A DNA stretch of 64,000 nucleotides from NCBI GenBank assembly GCA_944346885.1, contig CALVMR010000018.1, forward strand, positions 62,001-126,000, written 5' to 3'. Each line of letters starts with the position of its first letter. Position 1 is the first letter of the stretch. A program made the translations under genes and the position numbers. Positions 24,429 to 33,401 of this stretch are shown piece after piece. The notes under the pieces were generated by a model. The model ran no database searches. It worked only from the letters and a program-made list of their open reading frames with translations, and was not told the DNA's origin. The DNA is from an uncultured Clostridia bacterium. GTDB lineage: Bacteria; Bacillota; Clostridia; Christensenellales; Borkfalkiaceae.

Positions 24429-25655
24429 ATGGAATTTGAAGAACAGTATTGTTCCTTCTGCGGCAAGCCCAAAAGCCGCACGAAGGCGATGGTCAGCGGG
24501 CCGGACGGCGTTTTCATCTGCGACGAGTGCATCGAACTGTGCAACGAGCAGCTGCACGAGGCGCTGGACGTGAAGGAAGAGCCTTCTTCGCTCGTTCCGC
24601 TCAAAAAGCCCGCCGAGATCAAGGCGGAGCTGGATAAATACATCATCGGGCAGGATAAGGCGAAGCGCGTTCTTTCCGTAGCCGTATACAACCACTACAA
24701 GCGCATCAACAGCGAGCAGAAGCAGGACGACGACATTGAGATCGAAAAGAGCAATATCCTGCTGCTCGGCCCCACGGGCTGCGGCAAAACGCTGCTCGCG
24801 CGTACGCTTGCGCGCATTTTGAACGTGCCCTTCGCCACCACGGACGCGACCACGCTCACGGAGGCGGGGTACGTCGGCGAAGATGTGGAAAACATTCTTT
24901 TAAAGCTCATTCAAAACGCCGATTACGACATCGAAAAGGCGCAGCGCGGCATCATCTATATCGACGAGGTGGATAAGATCGCACGCAAGGGCGAAAACGT
25001 ATCCATCACGCGAGACGTTTCCGGCGAGGGCGTGCAGCAGGCGCTGTTGAAGATCATCGAGAGCACCGTTGCCAACGTTCCGCCGCAGGGCGGCAGGAAG
25101 CACCCGCAGCAGGAGTGCATGCGCATCGATACGACGAACATCCTCTTTATCTGCGGCGGTGCGTTCGTCGGGCTGGATAAGATCGTGCAGGCGCGCAAGG
25201 ACGACGCTTCCCTCGGCTTCGGCGGCAAGATCAAGAGCGCGCAGGAGACCGATTACCGCCTGTTGGAGGAGGTAAAGCCGCAGGATCTTACCAAATTCGG
25301 GCTGATCCCGGAATTTGTCGGGCGTATCCCCATCGTGGTCAGCCTGCACCCGTTGGACGAAGCGGCGCTCGTGCGCATTTTGACGGAGCCGAAAAACGCG
25401 CTCTTGAAGCAGTACGAAAAACTGGTCGGCATGGACGGGGTAAAGCTCTCTTTCGAACCCTCCGCCATCCGCGAGATCGCGGGCACCGCCATCAAGCTCA
25501 AAACGGGCGCGCGGGGCTTGCGCACCATTATCGAAAATTTGATGACGGACGTCATGTACGAGATCCCTTCGGACGGAAACATCAGCGAAGTGCGCATCAC
25601 CAGAGATTGCGTGCTCGGCAACGCCAAGCCGGAAGTCGTCAAAAAATCTGCTTAA
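24429..25655 (+). CDS. clpX: ATP-dependent Clp protease ATPase subunit ClpX
   Basis: The 408-residue AAA+ unfoldase has the N-terminal four-Cys zinc-binding domain (CSFCGKPK ... CDECIELC, residues 10-37), Walker A GPTGCGKT (about 115-122), Walker [11 protein letters not shown], the [20 protein letters not shown] region and the sensor motif GARGLR. It unfolds tagged substrates for ClpP. AAAGGAGGAAATAACC precedes the ATG. Confidence 0.97.
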   Translation: MEFEEQYCSFCGKPKSRTKAMVSGPDGVFICDECIELCNEQLHEALDVKEEPSSLVPLKKPAEIKAELDKYIIGQDKAKRVLSVAVYNHYKRINSEQKQDDDIEIEKSNILLLGPTGCGKTLLARTLARILNVPFATTDATTLTEAGYVGEDVENILLKLIQNADYDIEKAQRGIIYIDEVDKIARKGENVSITRDVSGEGVQQALLKIIESTVANVPPQGGRKHPQQECMRIDTTNILFICGGAFVGLDKIVQARKDDASLGFGGKIKSAQETDYRLLEEVKPQDLTKFGLIPEFVGRIPIVVSLHPLDEAALVRILTEPKNALLKQYEKLVGMDGVKLSFEPSAIREIAGTAIKLKTGARGLRTIIENLMTDVMYEIPSDGNISEVRITRDCVLGNAKPEVVKKSA

Positions 25656-25670
25656 GCGGCAGTGCATGCG

Positions 25671-25703
25671 GCGCCGCACGGAAACCCGTGCGGCGCTGTT
25701 CTT
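25671..25703 (+). terminator. Terminator after clpX
   Basis: GCGCCGCACGG pairs with CCGTGCGGCGC across a short loop and is followed by TGTTCTT. Confidence 0.75.
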
Positions 25704-25715
25704 ATACAAAAATAC

Positions 25716-25745
25716 AAAAAGGGGCGGCGCATTTTGCGCCGCCCC
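25716..25745 (-). terminator. Terminator of the LRR lipoprotein gene
   Basis: On the minus strand GGGGCGGCGC and GCGCCGCCCC flank a five-base loop, then TTTTT. It faces the clpX terminator in a short convergent gap. Confidence 0.85.
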
Positions 25746-25759
25746 GCACCGTTTGGGGA

Positions 25760-27385
25760 TCAGTTGCCTTTGTGGTTGAAAACGATCTCGGCATCGAGGA
25801 GGTCGTCGTTCCAGCTGTCAATCTCGATCGCCTTCCATTCCGCCTCCGTTCCCGTATAATAAACGGTGGCAAGGCTGTCGCAATTTTCGAACGCAGAACT
25901 GCCAATGTACGTCACGTTGTTCGGGATGGTGACAGAGACAAGGCTGGTGCAATACCAAAAAGCATACTCGTCAATGGACGTCACGCTATCGGGGATGGTA
26001 ATGGAGGAAAGGCTGCTGCAACCGGAGAACGCATCCTCGCCAATGTACTTCACGCTGCCGTCGGAAGGGATCACACTGTTTTTGCAGCCGGCGATCAACG
26101 TTTTGCTTGCCGTTTCGATCACGCAATTTTCGTCGCTGTGGTACACGGCGTTGTCGGGATCTACGATAATGGAGTCAAGGCTGCCGCAATTGGAGAACGC
26201 ATCATCTCCAATGGACGTCACGCCGGCGCCGATGGTGACAGAGGCAAGGCTGTTGCAATCGGAGAACGCCTCATAGCCAATGGACGTCACGCTGTTCGGG
26301 ATGGTGACAGAGTCAAGGCTGTCGCAAAAGTAGAACGCATAACTTCCAATGGACGTCACGCTGTCGGGGATGGTGATAGAGGTAAGGCTGTCGCAACCGC
26401 AGAATGCCCAATCGCCAATGGACGTCACGCTGCCGTCGGAAGGGATCACACTGTTTTTGCAGCCGACGATCAATGTTTTGCTTGCCGTTTCGATCAAGCA
26501 ATCCCCGTCGCTGTGGTATACAGTGTTGGCGGGATCCACGGTAATGGAGACAAGGCTGCTGCAATCGAGGAACGCCCCCTCACCAATGGACGTCACGCTG
26601 TCGGGGATGGTAACAGAGGCAAGGCTGTCGCAAGAGTAGAACGCCTCATCGCCAATGAACGTCACGCTGTCGGGGATGGTGACGGAGGCAAGGCTGCTGC
26701 ACCAATAGAACGCCCCATCGCCAATGGACGTCACGCTGCCCCCGATGGTGACGGAGGCAAGGCTGTCGCAAGAGGAGAACGCAGAATCGCCAATGAACGT
26801 CACGCTGTCGGGGATGGTAATGGAGGCAAGACTGGTGCAATTATAGAAAGCCTCATCTGCGATCGTCTTTGTGCCCGCTTTGATCGTGTAAGCTCCGGAG
26901 ATAGTCTCCTTTGCCTCGATCAGGTGGTTGCCGATATACAGCACCCCGTTTTCCCAATTGCTTTCCTCGTTATAGTAAGCCGTATTGTAGAACGCCCCAC
27001 TGCCAATGTACGTCACGCTGTCGGGGATGGTGATGGCGGTAAGGCTGGTGCAATCTTCGAACGCAAAATCAAAAATGTCCGTCACGGGCAGACCGTATAG
27101 GGACTCCGCGATTGCGACGGAAGACAGGGACGGATCCGCATCGCTGACGGTGTAATACGTGCCGTCGTCGCTGAGGGTATAGGTGATCCCGTTTTCCGTA
27201 ACGACCGGCACGGGGGCGGGCTTGGGCTGGTCGGGGTCGTCGCCCGGATCGTCCGGGTCGGTCGGGTCGGTCACGCCCGGCTGGTCGGGGTCGGTCGGGT
27301 CGCCGCCCTCGCCGCAGGCGGTAGCCAAAAGGGCACAGCCAAGCGCCAGCAGCAAGGCAAGCAGCAAGGTCAAAACTTTTTTCAT
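25760..27385 (-). CDS. BspA-like leucine-rich-repeat surface lipoprotein
   Basis: The 541-residue protein has a lipoprotein signal (MKKVLTLLLALLLALGCALL then ATAC), a Pro/Asp linker (DPDQPGVTDPTDPDDPGDD) and more than ten LRR_5 (Treponema pallidum/BspA-type) repeats of about 23 residues with the core SLxSVTIPDSVTSIGxxAF. Two repeats carry the same inserted loop (VYHSD..C.IETASKTLI.GCKNSVIPSDGSV). BspA-type proteins usually bind host or bacterial surface ligands. The start is ATG 27385, which has GGGAGGAAACCA before it; frames continuing upstream lack support. It lies on the opposite strand to its neighbours, between clpX and lon, where the Firmicutes order is normally uninterrupted, so it looks like a later insertion. 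Repeat number may vary between strains. Confidence 0.88.
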   Translation of the reverse strand: MKKVLTLLLALLLALGCALLATACGEGGDPTDPDQPGVTDPTDPDDPGDDPDQPKPAPVPVVTENGITYTLSDDGTYYTVSDADPSLSSVAIAESLYGLPVTDIFDFAFEDCTSLTAITIPDSVTYIGSGAFYNTAYYNEESNWENGVLYIGNHLIEAKETISGAYTIKAGTKTIADEAFYNCTSLASITIPDSVTFIGDSAFSSCDSLASVTIGGSVTSIGDGAFYWCSSLASVTIPDSVTFIGDEAFYSCDSLASVTIPDSVTSIGEGAFLDCSSLVSITVDPANTVYHSDGDCLIETASKTLIVGCKNSVIPSDGSVTSIGDWAFCGCDSLTSITIPDSVTSIGSYAFYFCDSLDSVTIPNSVTSIGYEAFSDCNSLASVTIGAGVTSIGDDAFSNCGSLDSIIVDPDNAVYHSDENCVIETASKTLIAGCKNSVIPSDGSVKYIGEDAFSGCSSLSSITIPDSVTSIDEYAFWYCTSLVSVTIPNNVTYIGSSAFENCDSLATVYYTGTEAEWKAIEIDSWNDDLLDAEIVFNHKGN

Positions 27386-27434
27386 TGGTTTCCTCCCAAA
27401 ATGTTTTTGCAGGTGGGGTTTTCTCACCGCCTTC

Positions 27435-27463
27435 AGTATACCAAAAGTCAGCGGAAAACGCAA
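27435..27463 (-). promoter_or_regulatory. Promoter of the LRR lipoprotein gene
   Basis: On the minus strand TTGCGT (27463-27458) and TATACT (27440-27435) are separated by 17 nt. Confidence 0.6.
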
Positions 27464-27580
27464 CCCGTTTTTGTGCGGGAAAGGCAGTTGAACGGGGTAT
27501 TGAAAATTTGCTTGCGTTCCAAGACTTTGTTGCGCGATAGGGGGAGAGCAGAAAGGCGTGCAAAGCGCTTCTCTTTGCGC

Positions 27581-27617
27581 TATGCCGCGCGGGGAGCCCC
27601 CGCGCGGCATTTTTTTT
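27581..27617 (+). terminator. Strong terminator with no obvious upstream gene
   Basis: ATGCCGCGCGGGG (27581-27593) pairs with CCCCGCGCGGCAT (27598-27610), followed by a run of eight T. No plus-strand gene lies between the divergent LRR gene and this hairpin. It may end a short RNA or shield the nfnA promoter that follows. Confidence 0.85.
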
Positions 27618-27637
27618 GCGCGCGCGCCGCAAAATAC

Positions 27638-27666
27638 TTGAAAAAATACGCGCCGTACTTTATAAT
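27638..27666 (+). promoter_or_regulatory. Promoter of nfnA-nfnB
   Basis: TTGAAA (27638-27643) and TATAAT (27661-27666), spacing 17 nt. Confidence 0.75.
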
Positions 27667-27706
27667 AGACAAACGGAACAAAGCATTGCACAAACAGAGG
27701 AACGCC

Positions 27707-28549
27707 ATGTTTGAGATCGTAAAAAAAAGAGAGCTCAATCCCACCGTCACCCTCATGGAGGTGAACGCGCCCTTTATCGCCAAAAAGGCGGAGCCGGGGC
27801 AGTTCATCATCCTGCGCGTGGACGAAGAGGGGGAGCGCATCCCGCTCACCGTTGCGGATTTTGACAGGGAAAAGGGCACCGTTACCGTCATATTCCAGAT
27901 CGTCGGCGGCACGACGATGCGCCTCAACGCGCTCGGCGAAGGAGACTGCATCCACGATTTCGTCGGCCCGCTCGGCGAGCCTTCCAAAGTGGAGGGTTTG
28001 AAAAAGGTCGCCGTCGTGGGCGGCGGCGTCGGCTGCGCCATCGCGTATCCCGTCGCCAAAAAGCTGCATACGCTCGGCGCCGAGGTGCACAGCGTCGTCG
28101 GCTTCCGCAACAGGGAGCTGGTCATTTTGGAGGAGGAGTTCAAAGCCGTTTCTTCCGTGTTCAAAATGATGACGGACGACGGCAGTTACGGCGAAAAGGG
28201 GCTGGTCACCGACGCGCTGCGCGCGCTCATCGAGGCGGGGAACGCGTACGACGAGGTGATTGCCATCGGACCCGTGCCCATGATGAAGTTTGTTTCGCTG
28301 CTCACCAAAGAGTACGGCGTTAAAACGACGGTCAGCATGAACCCCATCATGATCGACGGCACGGGCATGTGCGGCTGCTGCCGCCTGACGGTGGCGGGCA
28401 AGACCAAGTTTGCCTGTGTGGACGGACCCGATTTCGACGGGCACGCCGTGGATTTTGACGAGCTTTCCAAACGCGCCGCCGCCTATCGGGAGTTTGAGGG
28501 GCGCGAGCGCGAGCTTGCCTGCAATCTCTTTAAAAAGGAGGTGCGCTGA
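27707..28549 (+). CDS. nfnA: Ferredoxin-NADP+ oxidoreductase small subunit NfnA-type (FAD/NAD-binding, [2Fe-2S])
   Basis: The 280-residue protein is a sulfide-dehydrogenase/dihydroorotate-dehydrogenase-like flavoprotein: an FAD-binding barrel (EPGQFIILRVDEEGERIPLT), an NAD-binding domain (VAVVGGGVGCAIAYPVAK) and a C-terminal [2Fe-2S] site (GTGMCGCCRLTVAG ... FACVDGPDFDGH). With the next gene, 3 nt away, it forms the pair found in NfnAB, which couples NADH, reduced ferredoxin and NADP+ by electron bifurcation in anaerobes. The same pair is often annotated as glutamate-synthase-associated, and the two readings cannot be separated by sequence alone. No glutamate synthase large subunit is nearby, which favours Nfn. 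Confidence 0.82.
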   Translation: MFEIVKKRELNPTVTLMEVNAPFIAKKAEPGQFIILRVDEEGERIPLTVADFDREKGTVTVIFQIVGGTTMRLNALGEGDCIHDFVGPLGEPSKVEGLKKVAVVGGGVGCAIAYPVAKKLHTLGAEVHSVVGFRNRELVILEEEFKAVSSVFKMMTDDGSYGEKGLVTDALRALIEAGNAYDEVIAIGPVPMMKFVSLLTKEYGVKTTVSMNPIMIDGTGMCGCCRLTVAGKTKFACVDGPDFDGHAVDFDELSKRAAAYREFEGRERELACNLFKKEVR

Positions 28550-28552
28550 GCC

Positions 28553-29947
28553 ATGCCGAACATGCGCCCGACCAAAAACGAAATGCCTTCGCAGGACGCG
28601 AAGGAGCGTGCCAAAAACTTTTTTGAAGTGACATTCGGTTACACCGCGGAGACGGCGATCGACGAAGCGAAGCGCTGCCTGCACTGCAAAAACATGCCCT
28701 GCGTGGGCGGCTGCCCCGTGCGCATCCACATCCCCGATTTCATCGCAAAAGTGGCGGAAGGGGAGTTCGAAGAGGCGTACCGGATCATTCAACAGACCAG
28801 CTCTCTCCCCGCCGTCTGCGGCAGGGTGTGCCCGCAGGAATCGCAGTGCGAGATGCACTGCGTACGCGGCAAAAAAGGAGAACCCGTCGCCATCGGGCGG
28901 TTGGAGCGCTTTGTGGCAGACTGGCACAACGCAAACAGTTGCGATCTGCCCGTCAAGGCGGAGCCGAACGGGCATAAAGTTGCCGTCGTCGGCAGCGGAC
29001 CCGCGGGGCTGACCTGCGCGGGAGACCTTGCCAAGCGCGGGTACGACGTTACGGTGTTCGAGGCGCTGCACCTTGCGGGCGGCGTGCTCTCCTACGGCAT
29101 CCCCGAATTTCGTCTGCCCAAAGCCATCGTGCAAAAGGAGATCGACAACTTAAAGGCGTTGGGCGTAAAAGTGCAGACGAACATGGTCGTCGGCAGGGTG
29201 TTTTCGGTGGACGAGCTGTTGGGCGAACAGGGCTTTGAAGCGGTGTTCGTCGGCAGCGGCGCGGGGCTGCCCCGTTTTATGGGCATCCCCGGCGAAAATT
29301 TGAAGAGCGTGTTTTCCGCCAACGAGTTTTTGACGCGCGTCAATTTGATGAAGGCGTACAAGGCGGACGCGCGCACCCCCGTATTCCGTGCAAAAAAGGT
29401 CGCCGTCGTGGGCGGCGGCAACGTGGCGATGGACGCCGCGCGCTGTGCGCTGCGCCTCGGCGCGGAGGAGGTCTCCATCCTCTACCGCCGCTCCAAAGAG
29501 GAGATGCCCGCCCGCGCCGAAGAGGTGGAGCACGCCGAAGAGGAGGGGATCGTGTTCCGCTTCCTCACCAACCCCACCGAAATTTTGGAAGGGGAGGCGG
29601 GCTGCGTGCGCGGGGTCCGCTGCGTGCGCATGGAGCTGGGCGAGCCGGACGCCTCCGGCAGGCGCCGCCCCGTCGAAGCGGAGGGGTCGGCGTTCACCGT
29701 GGAATGCGATTGCGTGATCATGGCGATCGGCACGTCGCCCAACCCGCTCATCCGCAATACGACGGCGGGGCTGGATACGCAAAAGTGGGGCGGTATCGTT
29801 GCCGACGAGCACGGGCAGACCTCGCGCGAGGGCGTGTTTGCGGGCGGCGACGCCGTGACGGGCGCGGCGACCGTTATCCTCGCCATGGGCGCGGGCAAGA
29901 CCGCCGCCGAGGCGATGGATGCGTACATCCGCGCAAAACAGCGGTAA
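28553..29947 (+). CDS. nfnB: Ferredoxin-NADP+ oxidoreductase large subunit NfnB-type / glutamate synthase small-subunit family
   Basis: The 464-residue flavoprotein has an N-terminal domain binding two [4Fe-4S] clusters (CLHCKNMPCVGGCP, residues about 42-55, and CGRVCPQESQCEMHC, about 87-101), an FAD Rossmann motif (VAVVGSGPAGLTCAGDL) and an NADPH Rossmann motif (VAVVGGGNVAMDAARCALRL), as in GltD and NfnB. It starts 3 nt after nfnA with AAAGGAGGTG upstream, so the two are co-translated. It is the NADP(H)-binding partner in the bifurcating complex. Confidence 0.85.
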   Translation: MPNMRPTKNEMPSQDAKERAKNFFEVTFGYTAETAIDEAKRCLHCKNMPCVGGCPVRIHIPDFIAKVAEGEFEEAYRIIQQTSSLPAVCGRVCPQESQCEMHCVRGKKGEPVAIGRLERFVADWHNANSCDLPVKAEPNGHKVAVVGSGPAGLTCAGDLAKRGYDVTVFEALHLAGGVLSYGIPEFRLPKAIVQKEIDNLKALGVKVQTNMVVGRVFSVDELLGEQGFEAVFVGSGAGLPRFMGIPGENLKSVFSANEFLTRVNLMKAYKADARTPVFRAKKVAVVGGGNVAMDAARCALRLGAEEVSILYRRSKEEMPARAEEVEHAEEEGIVFRFLTNPTEILEGEAGCVRGVRCVRMELGEPDASGRRRPVEAEGSAFTVECDCVIMAIGTSPNPLIRNTTAGLDTQKWGGIVADEHGQTSREGVFAGGDAVTGAATVILAMGAGKTAAEAMDAYIRAKQR

Positions 29948-29979
29948 AAACGGAACGGGCGCGGCAGGCGCCGCGGCAA

Positions 29980-30004
29980 AAGCCCCTCCGCGGGGGCTTT
30001 TTGT
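29980..30004 (+). terminator. Terminator after nfnB
   Basis: AGCCCC-TCCGCG-GGGGCT followed by TTTTT. Confidence 0.8.
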
Positions 30005-30101
30005 TTTCGGAAGCGTTTTCGGGCTTGGAAGCGTTTTCGCCGCATTTTTTGCGCAAATCGCGTGCGGGCGCCCCGCTCGCGGTGAAAAAATAAAAATCGG
30101 C

Positions 30102-30130
30102 TTGTAAAGCGCGGCGGATTGTGGTATACT
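30102..30130 (+). promoter_or_regulatory. Promoter of lon
   Basis: TTGTAA (30102-30107) and TATACT (30125-30130) are 17 nt apart. No CtsR or HrcA operator was recognised next to it. Confidence 0.6.
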
Positions 30131-30182
30131 GTATCAGGAGCGTGCCGCAGGCGCTTTTGCCCTGCGATGCGGAGGTGTTTGT

Positions 30183-32501
30183 ATGCCGAAACAGAAAAAA
30201 CTGACAAATTATCCCGTTGTCGCCCTGCGCGGCAAAGTGATCTTTCCCGACGCCGTTTCCTCTTTCGACGTGGGCAGGCTGATCTCGCTCTCGGCGGTCT
30301 CGCACGCCTCCGAAAAGGAGCTGGATCTCTTTGTGTGCCTGCAAAAGGATGCGGAAAAGGAGGACGTTTCTCCCGCCGACCTGTATGCGGTGGGCACCGT
30401 CGTCAAGATCCGCCAGATCGCAAAACTGCCTTCGGGCAACCTGCGCGTCTCCGTCAAGGGGCTGTACCGCGCCAAGGCGGAAGAGGTGTACGAGGAGGAA
30501 GACTGCCTCTTTGCCAACGTTGCGGAGCTTCCGCCCGTGCACGGGGATCCCGTACTCGAAGAGGCGTATTTCCGCATCGCGCAGGACGTGATGCACGATA
30601 TCCAGGCGAGCGACCCGCGCTTTCCCAAAGAGGCGGCAGCCGTTTTGGATAAGCTGACCGACCCCGACGCCTACGTTTCCAATGCGCTCACCGTGCTGCA
30701 CATCAAAGAGGAAGTGAAGCAAACGGTGCTGGAAACGGCGAACGTCGTCGAACGGTTGAAGATCTTCGAGCGCTGCCTCAACGACGAGTTGGAGATCGCA
30801 AAACTCGAAAAAAAGATCAGCGCCGCGGTGCGCAAAAACATCGATAAAAACCAAAAGGAATATTTTTTGCGCGAACAGCTCAAAGCCATCCATACCGAGC
30901 TCGGCGACGACGAAGAGGAGCGCGAAACGCTGACGCGGCAGATCAAGGAAAAGCATATGCCCGCCGAAGTGGAGGAAAAGGCGCTCAAAGAGCTGGCGCG
31001 CATGGATAAAATGCCGCCCGCTTCGCCCGAAAGCACCGTCATCCGCAACTATCTGGACTGGCTGTGCGATCTGCCGTGGACCGAGCAGACGGAGGATACG
31101 AAGGATCTTTCCGCCGCCGAAAAGGTGCTCAACGAGGACCACTACGGGCTGGAAAAGGTAAAAACGCGCATCACCGAATATCTGGCGGTGCTGCAACTGA
31201 CGGGCAGCATGAATGCGCCCATCCTCTGTTTTGTCGGGCCGCCGGGCGTGGGCAAAACTTCCATCGCAAAATCCGTTGCCCGCGCGCTGGGGCGCAAGTT
31301 CGTGCGCATGAGCCTCGGCGGGGTAAAGGACGAGGCGGAGATCCGCGGGCACAGGCGCACCTACGTCGGCGCCATGCCGGGGCGCATCATCTATGCCATG
31401 AAGCAGGTGGGCAGCGTCAACCCCGTTTTTTTGCTGGACGAGATCGATAAACTCTCTTCGGATCTGCGCGGCGACCCCGCAAGCGCCCTTTTGGAGGTGT
31501 TGGACCCCGAACAGAACACCTCGTTCCGGGACCGCTTTTTGGAAGTGCCGTACGACCTTTCCAAAGTGCTGTTCATCACCACGGCAAACACGGTGGAGAC
31601 CATTCCCGCCCCGCTGTTAGACCGCATGGAGCTCATCGAACTCAACGGCTACACGCTGGACGAAAAGCGCGAGATTGCCAAACGCTATCTGGTGCCCAAG
31701 CGCGTCAAGGCGAACGGGCTTGCCGACGGGTTTGTAACGCTCACCGACGACGCGCTCACCGCCGTGATCGAGGGATATACGATGGAGGCGGGCGTGCGTA
31801 ATTTGGAACGGCAGATCGACGCGATTTGCCGCAAGGTCGCCGTGCGCTTTGCGCAGGATAAAACGCTGGGCGCGCAGCGGCTGGGCGCCGCCGAGGCGGA
31901 GGAACTGCTCGGCGTCAAGCGGTTCAACCGAGACGCCGCGCAGCTGGAAGGAGACGAAGTGGGCGCCGCAACGGGGCTGGCATGGACCAGCGTGGGCGGA
32001 ACAACGCTCACCATCGAGGTTTCCGCCATGCCCGGAAAGGGCGAGATCTTGCTCACGGGCAAGCTCGGCGACGTGATGAAGGAATCCGCCCGCGCCGCCA
32101 TCAGTTACATCCGCGCGCATGCGGACGGGTACGGCATCGAACCTTCCGCCTTCGGCGAAACGGATATCCACGTGCACGTGCCCGAAGGCGCCACCCCGAA
32201 GGACGGGCCGAGCGCGGGCATCACGATGGCGACGGCGATCCTCTCCGCCTTTACGCACAAACCCGTGCGCAAAGATGTGGCAATGACGGGCGAGATCACC
32301 CTGCGCGGCAAGGTCTTGCCCATCGGCGGGCTCAAAGAAAAGGTGCTCGCCGCGCACCGCGCGGGCATCAAAAACGTCATCATCCCCAGCGAAAACGTGC
32401 GCGACGAAGAGGACTTGCCCGAAAACGTGCGCAAGGATATCCGCTTTATCCCCGCGTCCGACGTAGATACGGTGTTCCGCAGCGCGATCGAAGGGCTGTA
32501 A
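30183..32501 (+). CDS. lon: ATP-dependent protease Lon (LonA)
   Basis: The 772-residue protein has the LonA order: N-terminal substrate-binding domain (YPVVALRGKVIFPDAV), coiled region, AAA+ module with Walker A GPPGVGKT (about residues 350-357) and Walker B VFLLDEIDKL, then the Ser-Lys protease domain with catalytic Ser in KDGPSAGI (about 676) and Lys in LKEKVLAAHRAG (about 719). It degrades damaged and short-lived proteins in the cytoplasm. GCGGAGGTG precedes the ATG. engB follows after 11 nt, the usual Firmicutes pair. Confidence 0.97.
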   Translation: MPKQKKLTNYPVVALRGKVIFPDAVSSFDVGRLISLSAVSHASEKELDLFVCLQKDAEKEDVSPADLYAVGTVVKIRQIAKLPSGNLRVSVKGLYRAKAEEVYEEEDCLFANVAELPPVHGDPVLEEAYFRIAQDVMHDIQASDPRFPKEAAAVLDKLTDPDAYVSNALTVLHIKEEVKQTVLETANVVERLKIFERCLNDELEIAKLEKKISAAVRKNIDKNQKEYFLREQLKAIHTELGDDEEERETLTRQIKEKHMPAEVEEKALKELARMDKMPPASPESTVIRNYLDWLCDLPWTEQTEDTKDLSAAEKVLNEDHYGLEKVKTRITEYLAVLQLTGSMNAPILCFVGPPGVGKTSIAKSVARALGRKFVRMSLGGVKDEAEIRGHRRTYVGAMPGRIIYAMKQVGSVNPVFLLDEIDKLSSDLRGDPASALLEVLDPEQNTSFRDRFLEVPYDLSKVLFITTANTVETIPAPLLDRMELIELNGYTLDEKREIAKRYLVPKRVKANGLADGFVTLTDDALTAVIEGYTMEAGVRNLERQIDAICRKVAVRFAQDKTLGAQRLGAAEAEELLGVKRFNRDAAQLEGDEVGAATGLAWTSVGGTTLTIEVSAMPGKGEILLTGKLGDVMKESARAAISYIRAHADGYGIEPSAFGETDIHVHVPEGATPKDGPSAGITMATAILSAFTHKPVRKDVAMTGEITLRGKVLPIGGLKEKVLAAHRAGIKNVIIPSENVRDEEDLPENVRKDIRFIPASDVDTVFRSAIEGL

Positions 32502-32512
32502 GGAGGTGCGCC

Positions 32513-33127
32513 GTGCCAAAACCGTATTTTTTGACGTCCGCCGCGGATAAAAAAGGGTTTTTGCGCCCCGATAAGCCCGTGATCGCGGTCAGCGGGCGTT
32601 CCAACGTGGGAAAAAGTTCGTTCATCAACATGCTGGCGGGGCAAAAGGGGCTGGCGCGCACGTCGGCGGAACCGGGGCGCACGCGCCTGATCAATTATTT
32701 CGACTTCGGCGATTACATTTTGGCGGACCTTCCGGGGTACGGCTATGCGCGCGTTTCGCAGGCGGAAAAGGCGAAATGGGCGCGGCTGTTGGAGTCCTTT
32801 TTTTCGCCGCCGTACATGCCCGCGCACGTCTTTGCGCTGGCGGATATCCGCCACGCTCCTTCGGCGGACGATCAAACGATGATCGGGTTTCTCTATGCCG
32901 CGCGCGTGCCCTTTACGATCGTGGCGACCAAGGCGGATAAACTTGCCAAAACGCGCCGCATCCCCGCCGCGCGCGCCCTTGCCGCCGCCTTTAAAACGGG
33001 GGAGGGGAACGTGCTTATCACCTCCGCCGCGGAGGGGTTGGGGAAGGAAAGCGCGCTTTCGCTCGCCGCCGAGGTCTGCGCCCGCTCGCAAGCCGCGCTT
33101 TTTGCGGAAGAGGAAGAGGCGGAATAA
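32513..33127 (+). CDS. engB: Ribosome biogenesis GTPase EngB/YsxC
   Basis: The 204-residue TRAFAC GTPase has G1 GRSNVGKS (about residues 27-34), a G2 Thr in EPGRTRLINYF, G3 DLPGYG and G4 TKADKL. It helps assemble the 50S subunit. The start is GTG 32513 with AAGGAGGTGC upstream; the same frame is open much further upstream but only as an overlap of lon. A short Glu-rich tail ends the protein. Confidence 0.93.
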   Translation: MPKPYFLTSAADKKGFLRPDKPVIAVSGRSNVGKSSFINMLAGQKGLARTSAEPGRTRLINYFDFGDYILADLPGYGYARVSQAEKAKWARLLESFFSPPYMPAHVFALADIRHAPSADDQTMIGFLYAARVPFTIVATKADKLAKTRRIPAARALAAAFKTGEGNVLITSAAEGLGKESALSLAAEVCARSQAALFAEEEEAE

Positions 33128-33222
33128 AAATTATTTCGCATTTTCCGCAATTTTTTCGGCGTTTCGGCAAAAAGCGCCAAAAAAGGCAGCCGTTTTCGCG
33201 TTTTTTTAAAAAAATTTCCGAA

Positions 33223-33257
33223 TCCCCCGTCCGCTTGCCGCCGGCGGGGGAGTTTTT
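33223..33257 (+). terminator. Terminator after engB
   Basis: CCCCCG (33224-33229) pairs with CGGGGG (33245-33250), followed by AGTTTTT. The rest of the engB-lgt gap is A/T-run-rich and holds the lgt promoter. Confidence 0.6.
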
Positions 33258-33324
33258 CTCCCGTTTCGGGCGCCTTTAAGGAAAGGCGGCGGCTTGTAAA
33301 ATTCCGAAAGCGGCAATGTTTGCG

Positions 33325-33353
33325 TTGCCTTTGCGCGCGGAGTGTGGTATAAT
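33325..33353 (+). promoter_or_regulatory. Promoter of lgt operon
   Basis: TTGCCT (33325-33330) and TATAAT (33348-33353), spacing 17 nt. Confidence 0.65.
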
Positions 33354-33401
33354 ACCGTTGATCAACCTTTTGCCCCGCGGCGGGCACGGAGGGCTTTTAC
33401 C

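Noticed and set aside
25760..27385. A CRISPR-like array, because of regularly spaced repeats
   Set aside because: The repeats have a 69-bp period in frame and encode LRR units with a signal peptide at the front.
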